Source: CAVZVZ01 sp963778895 (GTDB taxonomy: Bacteria > Actinomycetota > Acidimicrobiia > Acidimicrobiales > Acidimicrobilacustridaceae). From it: a stretch of DNA of 64,000 nt. The notes beneath the pieces are model-generated. The model worked only from the letters and a program-made list of their open reading frames with translations, ran no database searches and had not been told where the DNA came from. Shown piece after piece: positions 36,146 through 44,878 of this stretch. Position 1 is the first letter of the stretch, and each line of letters starts with the position of its first letter. The position numbers and the translations under genes are program-made. The stretch spans positions 945,646-1,009,645 of the forward strand of contig CAVZVZ010000002.1 of NCBI GenBank assembly GCA_963778895.1. The letters run 5' to 3'.

Positions 36146-37393
36146 CTAGAAGTCGCCAGACACGTCCGAGGTCCGAAAGGGGAACAGCACGTTCATCAGG
36201 TGGTGGTCGCGCAACACGAGCACGTCGTCGACCCGTTTGGCCAGATCAGTGGCTTTCCAGCGTCCGAACGCCAGCGCCGGGAACCAGTCGGGCGCCACGC
36301 CGATGCCGTCGACATCGGTCGGGTCCTCGACACCCGCAACCTTGCGTACGGCGGTGACGGCACCGCCTTCGTAGTCGAGGGCGATGCCGAACGTGTAGAG
36401 GGAGACCTCGACCGTGCCGCGTGCCTCGGCGAGGTCCGACGCCGCGAGCCGTCGCGACAGCACCGGTCGCAGCAGCTCGAGGAACGCGATCGGGTCGGGG
36501 ATCCGCACGTAGTAGCCGAGCCCGTAGAGGAACGGGGAGCCGAGCACTCGCAGTTGGTCGGCGAAGATGGTGCCGGGGCTGTCGAAGCCGATCAACATGT
36601 TCTCGCCGGCGCGGTCCAAAGCGGCTCGGACGAGCGCGGTGACCGCGTCGTGTGACCGTGCCACCGACGGCAACATGAAGGTTCGGCTCTCGTTGGGATG
36701 GTCGAAGACCCGTACCCATCCGGCGACGCCATCGCTGTCCTCGGCGACGAAGATGTCGGCCCAGTCGTTGTCCTCGCACATGCCGAGAACTCGACGCCAC
36801 GCCCGTTCGTCTCGGACGACACGCAGGCCTTCGGTCGGCCGCTCCGCTTCCAGACGCAGGATGGCGGCCAAGTCGTCCTGTGTCGCGCGGCGCACGACGA
36901 ACGCTGGCGCCGTGACGGCCTTGACGTGGTCGCGGTCGAACAAGAAGAGCGACGCGTCCTCGAGCCCGTAGCCGTACCCGAATCGCCGGTAGAAGTACGG
37001 GATGCCGCCGATCATCTGCACGGCGATGCCGGCGTCGCGACAGTTGTCGTGGTGCCATTGCATCTGTGCGGCCACGAGGCCTCGGCGCTGATACGCGTTG
37101 TCGGTCGCCACGTACTCGATCTGCGCCGTCGTGAACTCGAGGCCATCGAACTGCATGCGATGGTCGATGCGAGCGATGGCCGAGGCGATTCGCGTGCCGT
37201 CGGCGACGACGCTCCACGCTCGCAGGATCTCGGGATCCGAGAGGAAGGCTCGGACGTCGGGGCCGTCCTGTTCGCCGAATGCGGCGACGTTCAAGGCCAC
37301 GATGCCCTCGATGTCGTCCTCGTTCGCACCGCGGAGGACGAGTCCATCGGTCAGGGTCCGGGCGGGGGAGGTGGTCGTGTCGGCGCGCGGCAT
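36146..37393 (-). CDS. Eis-like GNAT N-acetyltransferase with SCP2-type C-terminus
   Basis: A 415-aa protein with an N-terminal GNAT domain (LRGANEDDIEGIVALNVAAFGE, IEYVATDNAYQRRGLVAAQM for acetyl-CoA), a second degenerate GNAT, and a sterol-carrier-protein-like end (GTVEVSLYTFGIALDY). This three-part layout matches Eis-type acetyltransferases, which acetylate amines such as aminoglycosides or lysines. The substrate is unknown. Start ATG 37393 has CAGGCT 6 bases upstream, a near match to the leaderless box. Confidence 0.82.
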   Translation of the reverse strand: MPRADTTTSPARTLTDGLVLRGANEDDIEGIVALNVAAFGEQDGPDVRAFLSDPEILRAWSVVADGTRIASAIARIDHRMQFDGLEFTTAQIEYVATDNAYQRRGLVAAQMQWHHDNCRDAGIAVQMIGGIPYFYRRFGYGYGLEDASLFLFDRDHVKAVTAPAFVVRRATQDDLAAILRLEAERPTEGLRVVRDERAWRRVLGMCEDNDWADIFVAEDSDGVAGWVRVFDHPNESRTFMLPSVARSHDAVTALVRAALDRAGENMLIGFDSPGTIFADQLRVLGSPFLYGLGYYVRIPDPIAFLELLRPVLSRRLAASDLAEARGTVEVSLYTFGIALDYEGGAVTAVRKVAGVEDPTDVDGIGVAPDWFPALAFGRWKATDLAKRVDDVLVLRDHHLMNVLFPFRTSDVSGDF

Positions 37394-37480
37394 GCGCCCA
37401 GCCTGGCATCCGACCCGCTCGGGCGCGAAGACCGATCCGGGCGAGGGGGGTGCTGGGCCCGAGCCGCCTACCCTGGTGCC

Positions 37481-38650
37481 GTGGCTGTCCCCGCACCGGC
37501 GCAGAAGCGCTCGCACTTCTCTCTCGGTGGCATTCCGGTCCGGGTCGAGCCCGCGTTCTTCATCATCATCGCCATCCTCGGCTACAACCCGTACCGCCCG
37601 AGCGTGCCCGGGGTGCTCTGGTGGGTGGCCATCGCCTTCGTCTCGATCCTCGTCCACGAGCTCGGCCACGCGATTGCATTCCGGCTCTACGGTGTGCGCC
37701 CGTCGATCACCCTGCACGGTATGGGCGGGCTCACCTCGGGATCGGGGGAGCTGACACCTATGCACCACATCGTGGTGAGCCTGGCCGGCCCGTTGTCGGC
37801 GTTGGTGCTGCTCGGTATTCCTTCGTGGCTGCTGGCCCAATCGGGCACGATCACGTCGATCGAGGGTCGGGACGCGGTGACGGCCGCGGTGTGGATCAAC
37901 ATCGGCTGGTCGCTGCTGAACCTGCTGCCGATCCTGCCGCTCGACGGGGGTCAGGTGTTCGCCGCCGGCGTCGAGATGGCCAACAAGGGCAGGTCGACGA
38001 AACTGCCCGAGTACGTATCCATCGGTGTGGCCGCGGCGCTTGCGGTTTTCGCCCTGTACTACGGCGTGTTCTTCGGCGCCTTGATCGCCGTCATGTTCAT
38101 CGGGATCAACGTGTCGACCTTGTCGAGGGCCAAACGGGTGGATCTCGGCGCAGAGTTGCAGGAGGCGCACCGACTGCTGTTGGCGCACCGACCCGCCGAC
38201 GCCGAGCGCATCGCGAACGCTGTCCTGGCCAAGCGGCCGTCGGGCGACGTGTTGCGGTGGGCGAGCGAGCTGCTGGCGTGGAGCCGGCTGTGGCAGGGCG
38301 ACCTCACCGGTGCGGAGCAGGCGGTGCAGCGCTACATCCATGCCGGCCAACCAAGTGCCTCGTTCCGGGCGGCCCAGGCGCTGGCTGCGGGCCGTTTCAA
38401 CGAGGGTGTGACCCTGTTGGCCTGGGCGCTGGTGAACGAGCCGGCGGGGCCGGCCAAGAGTCTGGCGGCGGTGGCCGCGGCCGGTTCGGGCCAATCCATG
38501 GCGGTGGCCAACGAACTGCGCCTGCTCGGCACGCCGGGCGCACAGAGTCTGCGGTTGTTCTCACAGCTGCTCGGTTATGCCGGCTACCACGCCGACGCCG
38601 AGGCCGTCGGCCGCACGCTCGGCCCCCAGCAGTCCCCCGACTGGAACTAG
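37481..38650 (+). CDS. Site-2-type M50 membrane metalloprotease with helical-repeat tail
   Basis: A 389-aa integral membrane zinc protease. HELGH at residues 59-63 holds the zinc ligands and the catalytic Glu; LPLDGGQ with Asp155 is the third ligand. Six or so hydrophobic segments cover residues 1-215. The rest is a soluble helical region with TPR-like repeats (AHRPADAERIANAVLAKRPSG). This resembles the Rip/SpoIVFB-like group. GTG 37481 has TACCCT 6 bases upstream (37469-37474) and no ribosome binding site. Confidence 0.87.
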   Translation: MAVPAPAQKRSHFSLGGIPVRVEPAFFIIIAILGYNPYRPSVPGVLWWVAIAFVSILVHELGHAIAFRLYGVRPSITLHGMGGLTSGSGELTPMHHIVVSLAGPLSALVLLGIPSWLLAQSGTITSIEGRDAVTAAVWINIGWSLLNLLPILPLDGGQVFAAGVEMANKGRSTKLPEYVSIGVAAALAVFALYYGVFFGALIAVMFIGINVSTLSRAKRVDLGAELQEAHRLLLAHRPADAERIANAVLAKRPSGDVLRWASELLAWSRLWQGDLTGAEQAVQRYIHAGQPSASFRAAQALAAGRFNEGVTLLAWALVNEPAGPAKSLAAVAAAGSGQSMAVANELRLLGTPGAQSLRLFSQLLGYAGYHADAEAVGRTLGPQQSPDWN

Positions 38651-38683
38651 ACCGCTTGGTCAAGTTGGGGTTGACTGGTCGGC

Positions 38684-39910
38684 ATGGCCATCGACTTCAC
38701 GTTTCCTCCCGAAATCGACGAGATCCGGTTCAAGGTCAGCGCGTTCCTCGACGAAGTGGTCCGTCCCGTCGAGCGCAAGGCCGCAGAGAACGACTGGAGC
38801 CGCGACGACTGGATCAAAGCCATCATCGAGATGCGCGGCGAAGCCAAGGAACGTGGCTTGTGGCTCCCGCACATGCCGAAGGAGTACGGCGGCATGGGTC
38901 TCGGCCATGTCGCGATGGCGAGCGTGTCGGCCGAAGCGGGCAAGACGCGCATGGGACCGTTCGCCATGAACGCGCAGGCCCCGGACGAGGGCAACATGCA
39001 CACGCTGTTGCACTGGGCCACCGACGAGCAGAAGAAGAAGTACCTGAAGCCGCTGTGTGACGGTTACATGCGTTCGTGTTTCGCCATGACCGAGCCCGAG
39101 GTTGCCGGTTCTGATCCCACGTTGATCCAGACGCGCGCCTACGAGGACGGCGACGAGTGGGTCATCAACGGCCACAAGTGGTTCATCTCCGGGGCGCGGG
39201 GCGCCAACTTCGCGATCTTGATCGCGCGGACCGAGGACGACCCCGATCTGCCGCAAGCCGCGAACACGGCGTTCATCGTCGACATCCCGTCCGAGGGCTG
39301 GGAGATCGTTCGCGACGTCGAGACGCTTTCGGGCAGCCACAACCACTGCGAGATCCGCATCGCCGACCTACGAGTGCACAAGGACCAGATGCTCGGAGGG
39401 CGAGGGCAGGGCCACCTGCTCGGTCAAGCCCGTCTCGGCCCGGCACGCCTCGCCCACTGCATGCGCTGGATCGGCCAGGCCGAGGTCGCGCTCGACATGA
39501 TGGTCGACCGTTCGCTCAACCGGTACAGCCACGGCTCGCTCCTCGCCGAGAAGCAGGGCATCCAGTGGATGATCGCCGACTCGGCCATGGAGCTGTACCA
39601 GTGCAAGCTGATGGTGTTGCACTCGGCGTTCCTCATCGACAACGGCGACGACTTCAAGACCGAGGTGTCGATGGCCAAGCATTTCGTGGCCAACTCGCTG
39701 TGGCGCATCATCGACCGCGCCATCCAGGTGCACGGCGCGCTCGGTTACTCGTCGGACACCCCGCTCGGCGAGATGATGAAACAAGCACGCTGGGCCCGCT
39801 TCGCCGACGGTGCCGACGAGATCCACCAGATGCGCATCGCCCAACGCACCATCGCCGCTTACAAGGACACCGGCACCACCAAAGCCGCCACCGGCAACCT
39901 CCCGCTCTGA
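38684..39910 (+). CDS. Acyl-CoA dehydrogenase
   Basis: A 408-aa FAD enzyme oxidising acyl-CoA at the alpha-beta bond. Seen are CFAMTEPEVAGSDPT for flavin and substrate, GHKWFISGA, the middle-domain CEIRIADLRV, and the C-terminal IQVHGALGYSSDTPLG. It is close to the long-chain/ACAD10-11-like group. The catalytic Glu position cannot be fixed by eye. Start ATG 38684. The frame is intact. It faces the ABC exporter genes across a hairpin. Confidence 0.9.
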   Translation: MAIDFTFPPEIDEIRFKVSAFLDEVVRPVERKAAENDWSRDDWIKAIIEMRGEAKERGLWLPHMPKEYGGMGLGHVAMASVSAEAGKTRMGPFAMNAQAPDEGNMHTLLHWATDEQKKKYLKPLCDGYMRSCFAMTEPEVAGSDPTLIQTRAYEDGDEWVINGHKWFISGARGANFAILIARTEDDPDLPQAANTAFIVDIPSEGWEIVRDVETLSGSHNHCEIRIADLRVHKDQMLGGRGQGHLLGQARLGPARLAHCMRWIGQAEVALDMMVDRSLNRYSHGSLLAEKQGIQWMIADSAMELYQCKLMVLHSAFLIDNGDDFKTEVSMAKHFVANSLWRIIDRAIQVHGALGYSSDTPLGEMMKQARWARFADGADEIHQMRIAQRTIAAYKDTGTTKAATGNLPL

Positions 39911-39923
39911 CATTGGGTTCGGC

Positions 39924-39946
39924 GCTGCCGAACGGCCTTCGGCAGC
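39924..39946. terminator. strong hairpin between convergent genes
   Basis: GCTGCCGAA (39924-39932) pairs perfectly with TTCGGCAGC (39938-39946) around a 5-base loop, 13 bases past the acyl-CoA dehydrogenase stop and ahead of the convergent ABC gene. There is no T tract. It could act in both directions. Confidence 0.45.
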
Positions 39947-39995
39947 CGGGTCCCGTCGGGTTCAGCGATCATCCGCCGAATCGGGACCAGGGCAA

Positions 39996-40666
39996 CTAGG
40001 CCGCCAGATGGCCGTCGACGATCTGGACCGTGCGGTCGGCGTAGTGGGTCATGCGGGAGTCGTGCGTGACGATCACGGCTGCGGTGTGACGGCCCCGGAC
40101 CTCCGACACGATGAGTTCCATCACCTGCTCACCGAGCTTCGTGTCGAGCGCAGAGGTCGGCTCGTCGATGAGGACGAGATCGGGCTCGTTCATCAACGCA
40201 CGACCGACGGCCACGCGCTGACGCTCGCCGCCCGAGAGCTGGGCCGGCAGGTTGTTCATCCGCTTACCCAAGCCCAAGTCCGTCAGCAACTGCTCCGCGC
40301 GCGTTCGCGCGGCCGCATGTCCTTCCTGCCGAACTCGGACACGACGAGAAGGTTCTCGCGAGCATTGAGGAATGGCACGAGGTTCACCGACTGGAACACG
40401 AAGCCGACTCGGTTCCTGCGGAAGGATGTCAGTTCCTTCGGTGAGTGCTGCGTGATGTCCTCGTCTCCGACGACCACCCGGCCCGCGCTCGGCGAGAGCA
40501 GGCCGCCCGCGATCGAGAGCAGGGTGGTCTTGCCCGAGCCCGACGGGCCGATGAGCGCGAGGATCTCGTCGTCGTCCACGGTGACCGTGGCATGGTCCAG
40601 CGCCAGGATCTCGTCGTCGCCCGACCGATAGGTCTTGCGGACATCCTGCATCTCGAGGGCGGGCAT
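39996..40666 (-). CDS. ABC transporter ATP-binding protein (MacB/LolD-like), one frameshift
   Basis: The ATPase of an exporter. Walker A GPSGSGKTTL, signature LSGGERQRVAV, Walker B LVLIDEP and the VTHDSRM switch His are all present. Residues RRNRVGFVFQSVNLVPFL place it in the MacB/LolD class. The frame changes near 40310. ATG 40666 has AGGAGG (complement of 40671-40676). It is third in an operon with two FtsX-like permeases. Confidence 0.9.
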
Positions 40667-40682
40667 GGATCCTCCTGATCAG

Positions 40683-41780
40683 CTAACCGATGGCGGATGC
40701 CGGGTCGACCCTGACGACCCGGCGCAATGAGATGGCACTCCCGATCGTCGCCGCGACGAGCAGTAGTACGAAGGTGGTGACCGTACGTGAGGTGACGAGT
40801 TGGAACGGCAACGCACGCGTCAAGATCGGACTGAGCGCATAGACCGCCACCGCCCCGAGCACGAACGAGGTGATCGCAACCACCAGCGCTTGGAACACGA
40901 CGCCGACGAAGATCTGGGCCGTCGAGGCGCCGAGCGCTTTCAACACGGCGTACAGTCCGATCCGTTCGAGCGTGAGCAGCGCGAAGAACAACGCGATCAC
41001 CAGAACGGCGACGAGCACGGTGACGTAGATGATCGCAGTGAAGGTCGAGCTCTGTTCGTTGATCCCTGGCAACGCGCTCACGGAGGCTTGCCGTGTGAGT
41101 GTGTCGGTCGTGCCGCCGGTGGCGGCATCGATGTCGGTCGCTACCTGAACGGGGTTGGTGCCGGGGGACGTGGTCACCGCCAGCGCCTGGAACGTGCCGT
41201 CCGGCAGGTTGGCATCGGGCCTCGATGCGGCGAGCACGCTTCGCCAGGTCGTCGCGTCGACCCACAATCCACCCTGGAGCAGATAGTTCGCGTCATCCAC
41301 CCATCCGATCACCGAGACCGGGAAGCGACTGGGGCCGAGGCCGATGGTCTCGCCGATCGAGACTCCGTCGCGTTCGAGGCTCCGGTCGGCGTACCCCTGC
41401 CCGGCGGAGGGCGGGGCGGGGATGCTCGTCGTGGGCCGTTCGTACCCGACCACTGCGACGTCGGCCAGGTTGCTCTCACCGGGCACCTCGCCGCCTACGA
41501 GCACGACGCCGAGTCCCGACACATCCTCGACCCCCGGCACGTTCTCGACCTCGGCTCGCACGCTCGGGTCGATGCGAGAGCGGATCAAGGACGACCGCGC
41601 GTCGGAGGAGAACACGATCAAGTCGCCGGACTGCCTACGGAGAACGCCGGTGGATCCGAGGTAGAGGCCGTCCAGCAACGCGCCGAGGACCAGCAGGAGC
41701 ATCGTCAGGACGAGCAAGGCCGTGGCGACAACGGCGAAACGAAGGGGCCGTCGCAACAACTCGCGGAGGGCGAGCTTCAT
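40683..41780 (-). CDS. FtsX-like ABC permease
   Basis: A 365-aa permease with one N-terminal helix, a large extracytoplasmic domain (about residues 40-230) and three C-terminal helices, the MacB/FtsX topology. The end RRVVRVDPASAIG is a family signature. ATG 41780 overlaps the upstream permease stop by four bases, and it is 16 bases upstream of the ATPase. Confidence 0.88.
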   Translation of the reverse strand: MKLALRELLRRPLRFAVVATALLVLTMLLLVLGALLDGLYLGSTGVLRRQSGDLIVFSSDARSSLIRSRIDPSVRAEVENVPGVEDVSGLGVVLVGGEVPGESNLADVAVVGYERPTTSIPAPPSAGQGYADRSLERDGVSIGETIGLGPSRFPVSVIGWVDDANYLLQGGLWVDATTWRSVLAASRPDANLPDGTFQALAVTTSPGTNPVQVATDIDAATGGTTDTLTRQASVSALPGINEQSSTFTAIIYVTVLVAVLVIALFFALLTLERIGLYAVLKALGASTAQIFVGVVFQALVVAITSFVLGAVAVYALSPILTRALPFQLVTSRTVTTFVLLLVAATIGSAISLRRVVRVDPASAIG

Positions 41781-42904
41781 TCGAGGCCTCCGAGGCCCGG
41801 CCGCTGCACCGCATCGACCGGGTCTATGCGCAGAACGCGAACGATCGAGACGAGTGAGCCAGCGAGACCGAGCGCGAGAACCAATCCGACGTTGAAGAGC
41901 ACGTCGGCGGTCGAGATCGACAACGGCAGTCCGGCCGACGCAACCGCGAGCGTGCCGTACGTCAACAGCGTGCCGACGACGAGTCCGACCCCGAGGACGA
42001 ACAGGATCTGCACGCCCAGGGATCCGACCAGGTACGAGCCCGACGCGCCGACCGCCCGGAGCAGGTTCAACGACGGTTGCTTCTGCACGGTGAGGATCAC
42101 GAAGAAGAACCCGATCACCAACAGCACAACCCCCCGCACCAACCACAAGATGAGCTGGAACGACTGGTCCACCTGTGCGACACCCGGCGACTCGGCGGCG
42201 GCCTCCGCGCGCGTGAGCGCGTCGACGCCGTCCACCTGCGCGTTGATCGCAGCTGCGGCAGTCGCGGCGTCGACACCGTCGGCGGGAGCAACGGCGATCA
42301 CCGACGGCAGTACCGCCTTGGCGTCGGGGTTGATCGCCCGCCGTAGCTCACCGAAGAAGTCGAAGGTGACCCAGAGCGTCGGCGCCACGCTGTAGCGGCT
42401 CTGCTCGGTGAGGCCGACGATCGTGATCGGGACGTCCGACGCGGCCGGTGTGACGACGTCTCCCAAGGCAAAGCCCTTCGACGCGTCCTCCTTGCTGGCG
42501 AGCGCCTCGCCGGGCTGTTCGGGTCGGCGGCCCGAGACGACCGCCGTCGGTTCTCCGGGCCCACCGGGTTGGTAGCCGAAGATCGTGGCGTCGACGTCCT
42601 GACCATCGGCAACCAGCGTGAAGGTGCCTTCGCCGAGTGGTGCTGACGCGCCAACCTCGCTGACCGCCGCGATCTGGGCCTGCTGCGCCGGCGTGACGAT
42701 CGAACCGGCGATGTTCTTGCGGGCATCCGATCCGAACACGAGCACGTCGGCCGACTGCTCGCGGATGGCCCCGACGAAGCTGGTGACGAGCGAGCCGAGG
42801 AGTGCTTGTTGGAACAGGATCAAGAACACCAGCAGCCCGACCGCGCCGGCGAGCATCCCGAATCGGACTTTGGCGCGCCGCATCTCCTTCGTGGCGAACA
42901 GCAC
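41777..42904 (-). CDS. FtsX-like ABC permease
   Basis: A 375-aa paralogue of the next permease, with the same one-plus-three helix layout and the end RVLRIDPVDAVQRPG. First of the exporter operon. GTG 42904 has TAGGCT 6 bases upstream (42916-42911). The two permeases probably form a heterodimer. The cargo is unknown. Confidence 0.88.
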   Translation of the reverse strand: MLFATKEMRRAKVRFGMLAGAVGLLVFLILFQQALLGSLVTSFVGAIREQSADVLVFGSDARKNIAGSIVTPAQQAQIAAVSEVGASAPLGEGTFTLVADGQDVDATIFGYQPGGPGEPTAVVSGRRPEQPGEALASKEDASKGFALGDVVTPAASDVPITIVGLTEQSRYSVAPTLWVTFDFFGELRRAINPDAKAVLPSVIAVAPADGVDAATAAAAINAQVDGVDALTRAEAAAESPGVAQVDQSFQLILWLVRGVVLLVIGFFFVILTVQKQPSLNLLRAVGASGSYLVGSLGVQILFVLGVGLVVGTLLTYGTLAVASAGLPLSISTADVLFNVGLVLALGLAGSLVSIVRVLRIDPVDAVQRPGLGGLE

Positions 42905-42943
42905 CTCGCCAGCCTAAGGGGGTACGCGTGGGCGCAGGGATCC

Positions 42944-44812
42944 CTAGGGAGCGCTCGCGGTCGTCGTGGCGCTCGATGAGCTCGTCGTCGGCGGTGCGGT
43001 CGTCGTCGAGCGTGGGGGGCTCGTGGTCGAGCTCGTCGCCGACTTGGACGTCGTGGTCGTCGTCTTGGCCGTCGTGCTGGGCGGTGCGCTCGGGCTGTCC
43101 TGCTCGGGCGGTTCGATCTTGCCCGTGTAACCCGGTTTGATCCCGAATTGGGCCAGGTTGTTCACCGACGGATGACGATCGGCCGCCGGACCGAGCGAGA
43201 AGTCACGCAGGATGTTCTCGACGACCTTCTGGATCTGGCAGTCCGTGCTCGTGGCCGGACCGTTCGGGCACTCGCTCTTGAGCGGCGGTATCCACAAGAA
43301 GGTACCGACCGCGAACACGCCCGCGCCGCTCGAGTGCGTGTAGTACGTCGCGTCGGCGAAGCTCTTCTTGTCGTGGCAAGTCACCGGTGAGTGCGCGACG
43401 ACTTGAATGTTGGCCGGTGTCGGTGATTCGGGCATCACGCGGTCGTATTCGTTGCCGACGGCGTTGGGGAGCTTGTCGCCGTCCTTCAGACCGCTCCCGT
43501 CGAACATCCACGCGCTCGCGTCGCCGATGACCATGTCGGCTTGCACCGGGTTGCACTCGTACATCTGACCGATCAGTGAGCTCTCGGGCCGGTTGCTGGG
43601 CGCGTCGCGCCAACTGACCGTCACCTCGTCGGGCACTTTGCCGTTCACCGGGTCCTCGCTCGCGACGCGGTAGTTCAGCTGGTGCCGGCTACTGCCGAGA
43701 GGCGAGTCCTCGAGGCGGATCTTGCGATAGATGGCGTTGGCCCCGAAGAAGGCCACGTTCACCCCGTTGTCGCGGGCCTTCTCGAGACCGTCGCGCATCG
43801 CGGTCGAGTAGTACTCGTCGTGACCGAGGCTGATCAGCGCCTTGTGCTGGAGCGCGAGGTCCGACCGTTCGTGCAGGTCGATGTCGGTCCAGTAGCTGAC
43901 GTCCAGGCCGAGGCGTTCGACGAAGTAGACGAACTCGAACTCGCGACCGAAGAACTCACCCGAGCCGTTGCCCCCGTACGGGCGGTCGAAGCTGATCTCG
44001 CGCGCTCGGGTCGACGCCAGGCCACCGGCCCCCGTGTAGTGGTTGGCGCCACCCCAGCCGTTGTAGGCCTGCCAGGTCGTCACCGAGCTCTGCACCAACA
44101 GCGGGGCATGGCTCGCGTCGTCGCGAATCGTGATGGGTACGAAGGTGGCACCGCCGTCGCTGCTCGAGAGCCGGATCAGGTACATCCCCGGTGGCCACGT
44201 GGCGTCGGTCTGGACGTGCACGCTCGGGCTCCACTGGGCCTCGGCCATGTGGGTCGTGGCGTCGACCACCGCCTTGGGCTGGGCCTTGCCGGCCTGCTCG
44301 CCCGACGACCAGATCAGGCGGCCGCCGTCGCCTTGGTAATAGCCGATGCGGTACGCGTCGGCCTTCCACGTCGGTGCCCCCGTGGTGACGAACAGGTCGA
44401 AGTCGCCACCGTCGTCGATGCTCGTGCGGCTGGCGTAGCCGCGCACCTTGTCCCACATCTTCGGGTCGTCGGGGATGATCCAGTCGAGGCTGCCGTGCTG
44501 GGCGTTCTCCTGAGCGATCCAGTCGGGCCCGCGGTACGCCGCCGCCACATCGACGTGGTCTTCCGCGGGCGCGTCGGTCTGGGTGGACTGGGTGTTGCCG
44601 GTGGCCTGGCTCAGCGGCCCCCCGGAGTCCCTGTCGACCGCTCGGGCTGCGACGGATGCGGTGAGGATGAGCAGGAGCGCGACGACGAACGCGATGACGC
44701 GGCCCGCACGTCGAGGGTGAACGGGTCGCGGCGGCTCGAGGTCGAGCTCGCTGATGAGGTATTCGAGCGGGTTCAACTCGGCCGTGGCGTCGACAGGGGG
44801 GCCGCCAGGCAT
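42944..44812 (-). CDS. Membrane-anchored N,N-dimethylformamidase beta-subunit-like protein
   Basis: A 622-aa protein with a membrane helix at residues 42-60 (VIAFVVALLLILTASVAAR), then a long extracytoplasmic domain. YLIRLSSSDGGATFVPI, TTWQAYNGWGG, FEFVYFVERLGLDVSYWTD and LISLGHDEYYS match the dimethylformamidase beta-like C-terminal domain common in actinobacteria. It ends in a Thr/Ser/Pro-rich tail of about 50 residues, as in wall-spanning proteins. The activity is unproven. ATG 44812 has TACACT 7 bases upstream (44825-44820). The ABC permease genes follow on the same strand. Confidence 0.8.
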   Translation of the reverse strand: MPGGPPVDATAELNPLEYLISELDLEPPRPVHPRRAGRVIAFVVALLLILTASVAARAVDRDSGGPLSQATGNTQSTQTDAPAEDHVDVAAAYRGPDWIAQENAQHGSLDWIIPDDPKMWDKVRGYASRTSIDDGGDFDLFVTTGAPTWKADAYRIGYYQGDGGRLIWSSGEQAGKAQPKAVVDATTHMAEAQWSPSVHVQTDATWPPGMYLIRLSSSDGGATFVPITIRDDASHAPLLVQSSVTTWQAYNGWGGANHYTGAGGLASTRAREISFDRPYGGNGSGEFFGREFEFVYFVERLGLDVSYWTDIDLHERSDLALQHKALISLGHDEYYSTAMRDGLEKARDNGVNVAFFGANAIYRKIRLEDSPLGSSRHQLNYRVASEDPVNGKVPDEVTVSWRDAPSNRPESSLIGQMYECNPVQADMVIGDASAWMFDGSGLKDGDKLPNAVGNEYDRVMPESPTPANIQVVAHSPVTCHDKKSFADATYYTHSSGAGVFAVGTFLWIPPLKSECPNGPATSTDCQIQKVVENILRDFSLGPAADRHPSVNNLAQFGIKPGYTGKIEPPEQDSPSAPPSTTAKTTTTTSKSATSSTTSPPRSTTTAPPTTSSSSATTTASAP

Positions 44813-44878
44813 GGCGGCGAGTGTAGAAATGAGCCCTCGCGCGGAGGGGGATGGTCGAACATCAACGCGTGAGCCCCA

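Noticed and set aside
37279..39060. 593-residue frame across the M50 protease and acyl-CoA dehydrogenase
   Set aside because: Out-of-frame Arg/Gly-rich translation of two intact genes.
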